64,000 nucleotides of DNA. Source: SHZI01 sp031395645 (GTDB lineage Bacteria; Pseudomonadota; Gammaproteobacteria; Steroidobacterales; GCA-2729495). The notes under the pieces were generated by a model, which was given only the letters and a program-made list of their open reading frames with translations, was not told the DNA's origin and did not search any database. Each line of letters starts with the position of its first letter. Within the stretch, counting starts at the first letter, position 1. Positions 24,615 through 32,624 of this stretch are shown in pieces. The stretch lies in NCBI GenBank assembly GCA_031395645.1, contig JANNJM010000087.1:124001-188000 (forward strand), given 5' to 3'. The translations under genes were made by a program, and so were the position numbers.

Positions 24615-26364
24615 GGTTCTGCTGCTGGGAGTGCTGATGCTGTCCGGTCCCGGTTGGGCGCTCGAGCCTTGTCCGGCTGACGGGGTTGTTGCTCCTGGCC
24701 GGCGCCGCGCCGGCGAGGAGACCCGTCCGTACGTGCCGACGCCGTGCAATCCCGCGGCACTCGCGCCACCGCCGGCTGGCGTGCTGCAGGACTTTGCAGG
24801 CTCTCCCGATCGGTGGCGCCTCGTGTCCCTGCTGGGTTACCCGGAGGATTTGCGTAACCCCTACCGGGGCAACAACTGGCTGAAGGGCGACCGGCCCGCC
24901 TTCGGTGAGGACTGGTTCGTCAGTCTCACCGGAGTCTCGGATACGGTGCTCGAGCTGCGCCGGCTGCCAACGCCGGTGGGTGGCCCGGTAACGGACGACC
25001 CGGGCAGGCTGGACGTGTTCGGTGCCGGGGAGCAACTGCTGCTCGCCGAGACGCTACTCATGGAAGCCGTGCTCTACAAAGGCAACACCGTCTTCATGCC
25101 CCCCGAATGGGAGTTCCGGATCATCCCGGCCTTCAACCTGAACTACGCCCGGGCTGGCGAGCGCGGGTTCCTTGAGGCGCCCGCCGATGCCGGCACGACG
25201 CGCAGCGACGGCACGGTTGGGCTGCAGGGCCTGTTCGTCGACAGGCACCTGCGCGACGTATCGGCGCGCTACGACTTCGACTCCCTGCGGATCGGCATCC
25301 AGCCATTTACCGCTGACTTTCGCGGTTTCCTCTTCCAGGACAGCCCGCTCGGCATCCGGCTGTTCGGGATTCGCGACAACAACCGGTACCAGTACAACCT
25401 CGCCTGGTTCTGGCGCCTCGACAAGGATACGAACAGCGGGCTGAACGCCATCCTGGACCGGGGCCTGCCGGCGATTCGCGACGATGAGGTGTTCGTCGCT
25501 AATTTTTATGCTCAGGACACGCCGGTGTCAGGTTTCACCTCCCAGGTAGTCGCGGTCTACAACCGCAACCGGGAAGGTGGCGACGTGCAGTACGACGACA
25601 ACGGCTTCATTCAGCGGCCGGCGTCCATCGGCATCGAGCAGGGGCGGGACTACGACGTGCTGTACTTAGGCTACAACGGCGACGGCCATTTCCGCCGCCT
25701 GAACCTCAGCGTGTCGGCCTACGCGGCGCTGGGCGACGAGACGCGCAGCACCTTTGCGGCGGCTGGGGGCGACATCCGCGCCTTCTTCCTGGCAGCCGAG
25801 GCCTCCAAAGATTTCGACTGGATCCGCGCGCGGGTGTCGGCTCTCTATGCCAGTGGTGACGATGATCCCTTCGATGACTCGGCAGAAGGCTTCGATGCGA
25901 TCTTTGAGAATCCGCTGTTCGCGGGCGCCGACACCAGTTTCTGGATTCGCCAGCCGGTGCCGCTGATCGGCGGCGGGCGCGTGGCGTTGTCGGGGCGCAA
26001 CGGACTGCTTAACTCACTGCGTTCATCCAAGGAGTTTGGTCAGTCCAATTTCAATAATCCGGGTACAGTGCTTCTGGGCGTCGGCGCGGATCTGGATCTG
26101 TCACCGACCTTGCGGCTGAGTGGCAATGCCAATGAGTTGTGGTTCGCCGATTCCACCACCGTGGAAGTGGCACGCAACCAGGGCGGTATCGACGAGCACA
26201 TCGGCCTCGATGTGTCGGTGGCGCTGACCTGGCGGCCGCTGGCGATCCAGAACGTCGTGCTGCGCCTGTCTGCCGCGGCGCTGCTGCCGGGGAAGGGCTA
26301 TGAGCAACTGTTTGGCGACGAGGTCGCGTATTCGGTTTTGGGCAATGTGGTGCTGACGTACTGA
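24604..26364 (+). CDS. Outer-membrane beta-barrel (porin-like) protein
   Basis: A 586-residue exported protein. The GTG at 24604 gives a short signal peptide ending GPGWA, with AGGA about 9 bases upstream. It overlaps the lipoprotein gene by 11 bases. After an N-terminal region with two cysteines (EPCPADG, TPCNPAA) the sequence alternates polar and aromatic residues in strand pairs (WEFRIIPAFNLNYA, DSLRIGIQPFTADFRGFLFQ, RLNLSVSAYAALG). It ends in a tyrosine, as BAM-assembled barrels do. Its place directly before a ten-heme cytochrome resembles porin-cytochrome conduits (MtrAB/PioAB), but I see no clear MtrB signature. Role as the outer-membrane sleeve is inferred from position. Confidence 0.7.
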   Translation: MGARVLLLGVLMLSGPGWALEPCPADGVVAPGRRRAGEETRPYVPTPCNPAALAPPPAGVLQDFAGSPDRWRLVSLLGYPEDLRNPYRGNNWLKGDRPAFGEDWFVSLTGVSDTVLELRRLPTPVGGPVTDDPGRLDVFGAGEQLLLAETLLMEAVLYKGNTVFMPPEWEFRIIPAFNLNYARAGERGFLEAPADAGTTRSDGTVGLQGLFVDRHLRDVSARYDFDSLRIGIQPFTADFRGFLFQDSPLGIRLFGIRDNNRYQYNLAWFWRLDKDTNSGLNAILDRGLPAIRDDEVFVANFYAQDTPVSGFTSQVVAVYNRNREGGDVQYDDNGFIQRPASIGIEQGRDYDVLYLGYNGDGHFRRLNLSVSAYAALGDETRSTFAAAGGDIRAFFLAAEASKDFDWIRARVSALYASGDDDPFDDSAEGFDAIFENPLFAGADTSFWIRQPVPLIGGGRVALSGRNGLLNSLRSSKEFGQSNFNNPGTVLLGVGADLDLSPTLRLSGNANELWFADSTTVEVARNQGGIDEHIGLDVSVALTWRPLAIQNVVLRLSAAALLPGKGYEQLFGDEVAYSVLGNVVLTY

Positions 26365-29300
26365 TGGCTGGGGGATCGCGCCTGAAGGCGCTCCTACTAG
26401 TGATCGCGGCGACGGGCGCGCAGGCCTCTACGGAGGAGCACGCGGTCGAGCGCGGCTGGGTGACGGCACCGTCGGCCCCCAGCTCCCAGTCTGCAGAGGC
26501 TGCCGCGGCGAAGAGCGTCGGCTGTCTCGACTGCCACACCGCCAGTGACGAGCCCACCATGCACGCCAGCCCGGCGGTGGTGCTGGGCTGTACCGATTGC
26601 CACGGCGGTGATGCTGGGGTCAGGCGGGCTTCTGTACTAAGAGAAGAAACAGTTACTTACAGGTCCTTGTTAAAGCAGGCTCACGTCCTGCCACGCTACC
26701 CCGGCGCCTGGGAACAGCAGGGCAGTGCCAATCCCGTTCGCAGCTACACGCTGCTGAACCGCGAGGCACCAGAGTTCATCCGCTTCATCAATCCCGGTGA
26801 CTACCGGATTGCCCGGGAGGCCTGCGGCAGTTGCCACCTGCCGGTGATCGAGGCCGCCCTGCGCAGCCTGATGGCCACCAACGCGATGTTCTGGGGCGGG
26901 GCCGCTTACAACAACGGGATCCTGCCCTTCAAGAATTACCTGCTCGGCGAGGGCTACACGCGTGAGGGCGAGCCCGCGATTATCGAGAGCGCGGCGCTCG
27001 AAGACTTGGGTCTGACGCTTGCGGAGGCCCGCGACCGCGGGGTTCTCAGCCGGCTTTACCCGCTGCCGCGCTGGGAAAACCTGCAGGCGGCCGACGTCTT
27101 CCGCGTCTTCGAAGACGGGGGTCGCAATGTTCTCAACACCTTTCCCGAGACGGCGCTGCCGAACAGCGCCGGCCAGCTCCAGCGGCTGGAAGAGCCAGGC
27201 CGGCCCGACGTGAAGCAGTCGAATCGCGGCCCCGGAACGGGCGCACGCATCGCCGTGCCGGTGCTCAACATCCACAAGACCCGGCTCAACGATCCGCTGA
27301 TGTGGTACCTCGGCACGAACGACCAGCCGGGTGACTACCGGTCGTCCGGCTGCTCCAGCTGCCACGTGGTGTACGCGAACGACCGCAACGTCTACTCGGC
27401 GAGTGTCTACGCCACTGCGGGCCATCGCGGGTTGACGCAGACCAGTGACCCCACGATTCCGAAGGACCAGCCCGGCCACCCGATCCGGCACGCCTTCTCC
27501 CGGTCTATTCCCACCAGTCAGTGCATGACTTGCCACATGCACCAGCCCAACATGTTCATGAATTCCTTCCTCGGCTACACCATGTGGGACTACGAGTCCG
27601 ACGCGCCAGCAATGTGGCCTGCCGAGCAGCAGTACCCGGACGCCGGGCAGATGCGCAAGGTGCTGGACCGGAATCCGGAAGGCGCCGCGCCGCGCGGGAA
27701 GTGGGCCGACGAGGCGTTTCTGGCCGGGGTCTCGGAGCTCAACCCGCTACTCAAGGACACCCAGTTCGCTGATTACCACGGCCACGGCTGGAATTTTCGC
27801 GGCGTATTCAAGCGGGACCGCAAGGGCAACCTGCTGGACAAGGAGGGCGGCCTCGTCACGCCGGACGATCCGCAGAAATGGGGCAAGGCCGTGCACATGC
27901 AGTCCAGCCATGTGGATGCGGGCATGCAGTGCGTCGACTGCCACTTTGCGCAGGATGCACACGGTACCGGGCACCTGATGGCGGAGGTGGCCCAGGCCGT
28001 TGAGATCGACTGCAAGGATTGCCACGGGACCACGCGCGCCTACCCGACGCTCCGTACTTCAGGTCCTGCTTCCGGACCTAACGGGAACGACCTGACGACC
28101 ATCCGGAACCCGGATGGCCGCAAGCGCTTTGAGTGGCGGGGTGGCGCGCTGGTGCAACGGTCAGCCGTGGATCCAAAGCTCGAATGGACAGTGTCGCTGG
28201 TGAAGGACTCGGTGACGCCCGGCAACGCCCGTTATAACGAGAAAGCCGCGCGTGCCAAGCTGATGTCCCGCAACACCCGGACGCAGTATTACGGCACGGA
28301 CGTGGCGTGGAACGACCTCGCCCACAACGATGACGAGCTCGAGTGCTACACCTGCCACACCTCGTGGACGACGAGTTGCGGCGGCTGCCACCTGCCCATC
28401 GAGGCCAACTGGAAGACGGAGCGGCACCGCCCGGAAGGTGGGACATCGAGGAACTTTGCCACCTACAACCCGCAGGTCGCGCGCGAGGAGATCTTCATGC
28501 TGGGTCGCCGGGGCCCGGCCGAGGGTTACAAGGTAGCGCCGGTGCGCTCGTCGTCTGGGCTCGTGCTGTCATCGACTAACGCCAATCGCGAGCGCATCTA
28601 CGTGCAGCAACCCCCCGTGGCCGCGTCCGGCTACAGCTCGCAGGCCATGAATCCCCACTACCCGCACACGGAGCGCAAGACCGAGACCAAGACCTGTTCA
28701 GACTGTCACCTGAGCGCCGCCGGCGACAACAATGCGATCCTGGCCCAGACCCTCGGGCAGGGCACCCAGTTCATCAATTTCCTCGGCCTGAACGCCTGGG
28801 TGGGCGAGGAGCGCGCGGTGACGGCCGTGCAGGTGACCGAATGGGAGGAGCCGCAGGCCGTCATCGGCAGCTACCTGCAGCGCTACGCCTATCCAGACTT
28901 CTTCAAGGCTCACGAACAGCGCGGCCGGTTGCTGCCGGTGATGGAGTCCCATCGGGCAGGCCGCGCCGGTTGTCTGCAGCTGCGGGGTGAGTACCTCTAC
29001 GTCGCCGAGGGAGCGAAGGGGTTGCGCGTCTACGACGTGGCGGGCATCGCCAACAAGGGACTCAGCCAGAAAATCCTCACGGCGCCTTTTGGTCCACTGG
29101 GACAGGACACCAGCGTGGCGACGCCGAACGCCACCTGCGTGGCACTGGCCACCACGCAACCCGTGCACCCGCCCCGCAATCAGGGTGACCTGATGCGCCA
29201 GGACAACCTGGAGCAACCCTTTGCCTCGATCTATAGCTATGCGGTCATCACGGATGCGCTGGAGGGTCTAATCCTTATCGACATCAACACGCTGGCGGAT

Positions 29301-30083
29301 GGGGAGTTCCGCAATAACTTTTTGAGACGGGCTTTGACCTGGGATGCGAATGGCACACTGAAGGGCGCCCGGCACGTGACCGTGGCGGGCAGCACGTTGT
29401 ACGTCACCACGCCGGCCGGTGTGGCCGTGGTAGACGTGACCGTAGCGCTACAACCAAAGTTGCTGACACTAGTGCCGCTACCGGGTGCCCGGGCCAGCAT
29501 GCAGCAGTTCCGCTATCTGTTCGTGACCGATGGCGAGGGCCTGAAGGTGATCGACATCACGCGTCCAGAACGAGCTCGACTTGTACCCGGGGCCGTCGTT
29601 CCCCTGAGGGATGCGCAAAAGGTCTTTGTCTCCCGGACCTACGCCTTCGTGGCCGCGGGAGTCGAAGGCCTGGCAATCGTCGATGTGGAAAAACCCGAAG
29701 CACCGAAGCTGTATCAGCTGTTCAATGCGGGTGGTGCGCTGCGAGACGCACGGGACGTGGTCGTCGCCTCGACCAACGCCTCGCTGTTTGCCTACGTCGC
29801 TGACGGCGCCGAGGGGCTGAAGGTCCTGCAGCTGACGGCACCCGACACCCAGCCAAATTTCTACGGTTTCAGCCCGGAGCCAAAGCCGCAGGTGATTGCC
29901 TGGCGGAAAACGAAGTCCCCCGCGCTGGCGCTGTCACGGCCGCTGGAGCGGGACCGCGCCGTTGACGAAAGCGGTGGCCAGGTCGCTGTCTTTGGTCGGC
30001 GCGGGTCCCGGCCGTTCCAGGCGGACGAGATGCAGCGGTTGTACCTGGATGACCAGAGGTCACCCTGGGTCGTCCTGGATTGA
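26364..30083 (+). CDS. Ten-heme c-type cytochrome with LVIVD beta-propeller
   Basis: A 1239-residue exported protein, translationally coupled to the porin gene (TGATG). A short signal peptide (GSRLKALLLVIAATGAQAS) leads to a multiheme region with ten CxxCH motifs from about residue 53 to 777: CLDCH, CTDCH, CGSCH, CSSCH, CMTCH, CVDCH, CKDCH, CYTCH, CGGCH and CSDCH. Residues about 870-1170 hold six LVIVD-type blades, such as YVAEGAKGLRVYDV, VTDGEGLKVIDI and VAAGVEGLAIVDV. LVIVD repeats form surface beta-propellers for protein or ligand contacts. It is probably the terminal, outer-face electron carrier of the conduit. A REP palindrome encodes part of the signal peptide. Confidence 0.88.
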   Translation: MAGGSRLKALLLVIAATGAQASTEEHAVERGWVTAPSAPSSQSAEAAAAKSVGCLDCHTASDEPTMHASPAVVLGCTDCHGGDAGVRRASVLREETVTYRSLLKQAHVLPRYPGAWEQQGSANPVRSYTLLNREAPEFIRFINPGDYRIAREACGSCHLPVIEAALRSLMATNAMFWGGAAYNNGILPFKNYLLGEGYTREGEPAIIESAALEDLGLTLAEARDRGVLSRLYPLPRWENLQAADVFRVFEDGGRNVLNTFPETALPNSAGQLQRLEEPGRPDVKQSNRGPGTGARIAVPVLNIHKTRLNDPLMWYLGTNDQPGDYRSSGCSSCHVVYANDRNVYSASVYATAGHRGLTQTSDPTIPKDQPGHPIRHAFSRSIPTSQCMTCHMHQPNMFMNSFLGYTMWDYESDAPAMWPAEQQYPDAGQMRKVLDRNPEGAAPRGKWADEAFLAGVSELNPLLKDTQFADYHGHGWNFRGVFKRDRKGNLLDKEGGLVTPDDPQKWGKAVHMQSSHVDAGMQCVDCHFAQDAHGTGHLMAEVAQAVEIDCKDCHGTTRAYPTLRTSGPASGPNGNDLTTIRNPDGRKRFEWRGGALVQRSAVDPKLEWTVSLVKDSVTPGNARYNEKAARAKLMSRNTRTQYYGTDVAWNDLAHNDDELECYTCHTSWTTSCGGCHLPIEANWKTERHRPEGGTSRNFATYNPQVAREEIFMLGRRGPAEGYKVAPVRSSSGLVLSSTNANRERIYVQQPPVAASGYSSQAMNPHYPHTERKTETKTCSDCHLSAAGDNNAILAQTLGQGTQFINFLGLNAWVGEERAVTAVQVTEWEEPQAVIGSYLQRYAYPDFFKAHEQRGRLLPVMESHRAGRAGCLQLRGEYLYVAEGAKGLRVYDVAGIANKGLSQKILTAPFGPLGQDTSVATPNATCVALATTQPVHPPRNQGDLMRQDNLEQPFASIYSYAVITDALEGLILIDINTLADGEFRNNFLRRALTWDANGTLKGARHVTVAGSTLYVTTPAGVAVVDVTVALQPKLLTLVPLPGARASMQQFRYLFVTDGEGLKVIDITRPERARLVPGAVVPLRDAQKVFVSRTYAFVAAGVEGLAIVDVEKPEAPKLYQLFNAGGALRDARDVVVASTNASLFAYVADGAEGLKVLQLTAPDTQPNFYGFSPEPKPQVIAWRKTKSPALALSRPLERDRAVDESGGQVAVFGRRGSRPFQADEMQRLYLDDQRSPWVVLD
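26376..26397 (-). repeat. REP palindrome, copy C, inside the signal-peptide codons of the ten-heme cytochrome
   Basis: This is the same 22-base element as copies A and B. The plus strand reads TCGCGCCTG then AAGGCGCTCCTAC. It begins at codon 5 of the cytochrome gene and encodes S-R-L-K-A-L-L of the signal peptide in frame. Start codon and downstream coding remain intact, so the repeat appears exapted as coding sequence. Its hairpin lies 12 bases after the ATG and could affect translation. Confidence 0.75.
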
Positions 30084-30166
30084 GGGCGGGTACGGGCGCT
30101 GTGGCTGGCACTCGTGTGGCGCCGAAATCACGCAATTCGGTAATCATGTCTGCCTTGCCAACGGGG

Positions 30167-30172
30167 TATAAT
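30167..30172 (+). promoter_or_regulatory. Consensus -10 TATAAT upstream of the 30243 gene
   Basis: A perfect TATAAT lies 70 bases before the ATG at 30243, in the 159-base gap after the cytochrome operon. No good -35 lies at 16-18 bases (TCATGT at 17), so this may be an activator-dependent promoter. It suggests the next gene is transcribed separately from the cytochrome cluster. Confidence 0.4.
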
Positions 30173-30242
30173 TCCGCGGTCCCTACCGCGCCTGTCGCAG
30201 GCGTACAACAGGAAATAAGTCCGGGGACCTCAGAGTATTGCC

Positions 30243-30977
30243 ATGTCTGCCCAGGCACTGACCTCCGGCGTGCTGATGGATGTGTCCGAGTCCTGGATCG
30301 AAAAAATCCGGCGGTCGGACTCCGCCGATGTCCGGCTGGTCGTTGACCGGCTGTTCGACAGGCCGGTTACCTACAGCCACTGGCTGTCGTTTCACTACGA
30401 CCTTATGAAGAAGGTCGCCGCCGGCCACACGTCGAAGGAGCAGTTGCTCCGACTGCGAAAGACCAGTTTCAGCCTGCTGCACCGGCAGGCATTGTTCGAG
30501 CATATCCGTACAGCCAGGGTTACCGGGTCTGACCGTGAGGTGCTCTTTAGCGCGCTGCATGCATCCAGGAGCTATGCCAAGGCCGTCCTGGCGGAACACG
30601 GCCGTTTTCTCGAGTCGAATTCGAGCCTCTTCTGCACGGACTACCTCGAGTTGTTCATCCGTAACGATACCGCCTTCGGCGCCGCATTCGCGGATTACCG
30701 CACCCAGTACATGGAGTTCTTCGCCATCTACTGCGGCTGGGTTATTGCCGAGTATCGCGGGGATGATTATTGCCTGACCCCGGTGATTCCTGAAATCAAG
30801 ATGCAATTGCTCAGCCTGCAGAGGCGCATCGTGGCGATGCCGGATGGTGCAGTCAGCCGCGGGGTGTGGGGGTCAGATTCGGGTGATCGCCCGCAGCGAC
30901 GACGCGCTGGTGATCCGCGGGATTCCGGAGTGTGGAGAAATGAGCTGCTACCCGTTGTTCGTGAATTAAGGCACTGA
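30243..30977 (+). CDS. Unknown alpha-helical protein, probable 3' frameshift
   Basis: A 244-residue open frame I do not recognise. The first about 205 residues look like real helical protein (SHWLSFHYDLMKKVAAGHTSK, DYRTQYMEFFAIYCGWVIAEY). The tail then turns arginine-rich (RPQRRRAGDPRDSG), as out-of-frame GC-rich DNA does. Removing one G from the G5 run at 30868-30872 continues the protein as GQIRVIARSDDALVIRGIPE, then CGEMSCYPLFVN, ending at a TAA at 30967-30969 (241 residues). The corrected end looks more natural. So either the assembly has an extra G or the gene carries a recent frameshift. It has no signal peptide and follows its own -10 element. Confidence 0.6.
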   Translation: MSAQALTSGVLMDVSESWIEKIRRSDSADVRLVVDRLFDRPVTYSHWLSFHYDLMKKVAAGHTSKEQLLRLRKTSFSLLHRQALFEHIRTARVTGSDREVLFSALHASRSYAKAVLAEHGRFLESNSSLFCTDYLELFIRNDTAFGAAFADYRTQYMEFFAIYCGWVIAEYRGDDYCLTPVIPEIKMQLLSLQRRIVAMPDGAVSRGVWGSDSGDRPQRRRAGDPRDSGVWRNELLPVVRELRH

Positions 30978-31005
30978 TGACGTCAGTGGATTTACTGGCG
31001 TCATC
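30976..31005. terminator. Stem-loop after the 30243 gene
   Basis: GATGACGTCAGT and ACTGGCGTCATC form a 12-base stem with one G-T pair around the loop GGATTT. It lies just after the frameshift-corrected stop and before the convergent GST gene. There is no T-run on the plus strand, so it may be a weak terminator or a palindromic site. Confidence 0.5.
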
Positions 31006-31028
31006 CGGGTAATGCCAGCAAGGCCAGT

Positions 31029-31658
31029 TCAGGCCCCGACGCTTAAGCGTGCTGCCACGCGCTCGTACCAGCGCCTGAGTCCGGGCCTGGTTTGCTGCGG
31101 GTTGATGTCGACCCAGCCGGCGAAATCGGTGGTCACAAACAGGCTGATGTCCGCAAAGGAAAACTCGCCGCCTGTCAGGTACTGCTGACGGAGCAACTGC
31201 TGCTCGACGCGATCGAAGAACTGCTCGGTTCGCTGGCGGCCACGGTCCACGAGCGCCGGAATCTGCGGGTAGGCGACCGGCCCCGGAAACACATGGTTTT
31301 TGAACCCGGGCGACAGGTTGCGCAGCACCTCGGCGACGGCAGCGAGGCCGTCATTCTCGACAATATTCGTCCACATCAGGATCAGTGCTTCCTGGCGGGG
31401 CGTCCCGCCAAACAGGCGCGGTTCCGGCTGCAGGGATTCCAGGTACCGGCAGATCGCGACGCACTCGGTCAGGCAGGTGCCGTCTTCCGTTTCCAGCACG
31501 GGTACCGTGCCGCCCGGGTTGATGGCCAGAAATTCCGGCGATAGCTGCTCCCGGCGGAACAGATCCACGTTCACCAGGGGTATCCGCAGCTGCTTCTCCG
31601 CCAGGAAGATGCGCACCCGCCGGGGATTCGGCGCCCGGTCGAAGTCGAACAGGCGCAT
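31029..31658 (-). CDS. Glutathione S-transferase
   Basis: A 209-residue cytosolic GST. The thioredoxin-like N-domain starts MRLFDFDRAPNPRRVRIFL. The cis-proline block is GGTVPVLETEDGTCLTECVAIC, and a helical C-domain has the FSFADISLF N-capping region. Such enzymes conjugate or exchange glutathione on small electrophiles. I place the start at 31658; the open frame extends 31 codons further upstream into low-complexity sequence overlapping the PEP-CTERM gene. It is transcribed toward the 30243 gene. The substrate is unknown. Confidence 0.88.
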   Translation of the reverse strand: MRLFDFDRAPNPRRVRIFLAEKQLRIPLVNVDLFRREQLSPEFLAINPGGTVPVLETEDGTCLTECVAICRYLESLQPEPRLFGGTPRQEALILMWTNIVENDGLAAVAEVLRNLSPGFKNHVFPGPVAYPQIPALVDRGRQRTEQFFDRVEQQLLRQQYLTGGEFSFADISLFVTTDFAGWVDINPQQTRPGLRRWYERVAARLSVGA

Positions 31659-31690
31659 GCTTAGGCGCGGATTCCCGGCGGCAGCAGTGC

Positions 31691-32485
31691 TTACCGTCGG
31701 CGCTTGCGCGCGACGCCGATGAAACCGACCAGCCCGGTGCCGAGTAGCCATACCGCGGCGGGTGCCGGGACCACTGCGACATCGCCCGGATGCACGGCCC
31801 AGGCATAGAGGCCGCTGGTCTTGTCAGTGCTGTTCTGGAGACCGCTGGTGGAGACGGTTGAAGAGAAGCTCCACGCGTTGCCGGTGCTCAGCGTGTACGT
31901 CGTCGACGACCAGTAGCGGCCCGCCTGGACGTTGGCAAACAGCGCGGTGTTGGTCAGGCCAGAGCCCGACTGGCTGACGCACAGGCTCGTGGTGGAGGTC
32001 ACGGGATCGCAGACACTCCTGTCGCCCAGCGTGTTGTAAAACAGGTGTGCCATCTCGCTCGCCGTGCTGCCGGCAAACAGCGTGCCGGGAGCGCTGATGT
32101 TATGGCCCAGGTCCTCGGTGCCAATGTTCGAAAAGGTCGCATCGTCCGCCGTGGTGCCATCGACCGGACTGACCGTGGGCAGCCGCCAGCCCGTGATGCC
32201 GTTGATGTTGAGGCCGGCCGCCCAGGTGTTGGCAGTGGCCCAGACCATCAGGCCGTCCGCGTCAAAGCCACTGGTCTGCGCGAGATTGGCATTTGCGAGC
32301 CAGGTGATGTTCAGGACCGTATCGTAGTAGGCCTCGATGGTGGCGGCATTGCCGTCGAGGTCACGGCTTTGCAGTGTGCTTTCCCAGGTGCCCTGGCCGC
32401 TCACGGGCACGGCGTTGGCAAAGGGCGAAACACTTAGGGCGGCGACGAAAAGGGCGGTGAGTGGCCCGCGGATTTGAAGCACCAT
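31691..32485 (-). CDS. PEP-CTERM protein with a DUF1566-like domain
   Basis: A 264-residue secreted protein. It has an N-terminal signal (SVSPFANAVPVSG cleavage region) and a central block typical of DUF1566/Lcl-type domains: YDTVLNITWLANANLA, GWRLPTVSPVDGTT and YWSSTTYTLSTGNAWSF. The C-terminal sorting tail is VVPAPAAVWLLGTGLVG followed by a short span and ARKRRR. PEP-CTERM tails are recognised by exosortases and processed at the membrane, usually for surface or polysaccharide-linked display. No exosortase is in the window. It is divergent from the GGT gene across a 139-base gap. Confidence 0.85.
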   Translation of the reverse strand: MVLQIRGPLTALFVAALSVSPFANAVPVSGQGTWESTLQSRDLDGNAATIEAYYDTVLNITWLANANLAQTSGFDADGLMVWATANTWAAGLNINGITGWRLPTVSPVDGTTADDATFSNIGTEDLGHNISAPGTLFAGSTASEMAHLFYNTLGDRSVCDPVTSTTSLCVSQSGSGLTNTALFANVQAGRYWSSTTYTLSTGNAWSFSSTVSTSGLQNSTDKTSGLYAWAVHPGDVAVVPAPAAVWLLGTGLVGFIGVARKRRR

Positions 32486-32624
32486 GGTCTTTACCCCTGC
32501 ATATTGTTATGTGTAGGTGCGGCATGGTGGCGCCGCCGCGAACAGGGTGTCAAGCGGGGGTGGCGCCGGGTTGGCATCCGGGTGAACATAATGTCTCGTA
32601 GGGCTTTTCGCTGAAGGACCTCTG

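Noticed and set aside
24604..26364. Naming the barrel MtrB or PioB
   Set aside because: The position fits, but no MtrB N-terminal CxxC or other family signature is seen, so only a general outer-membrane barrel call is justified.
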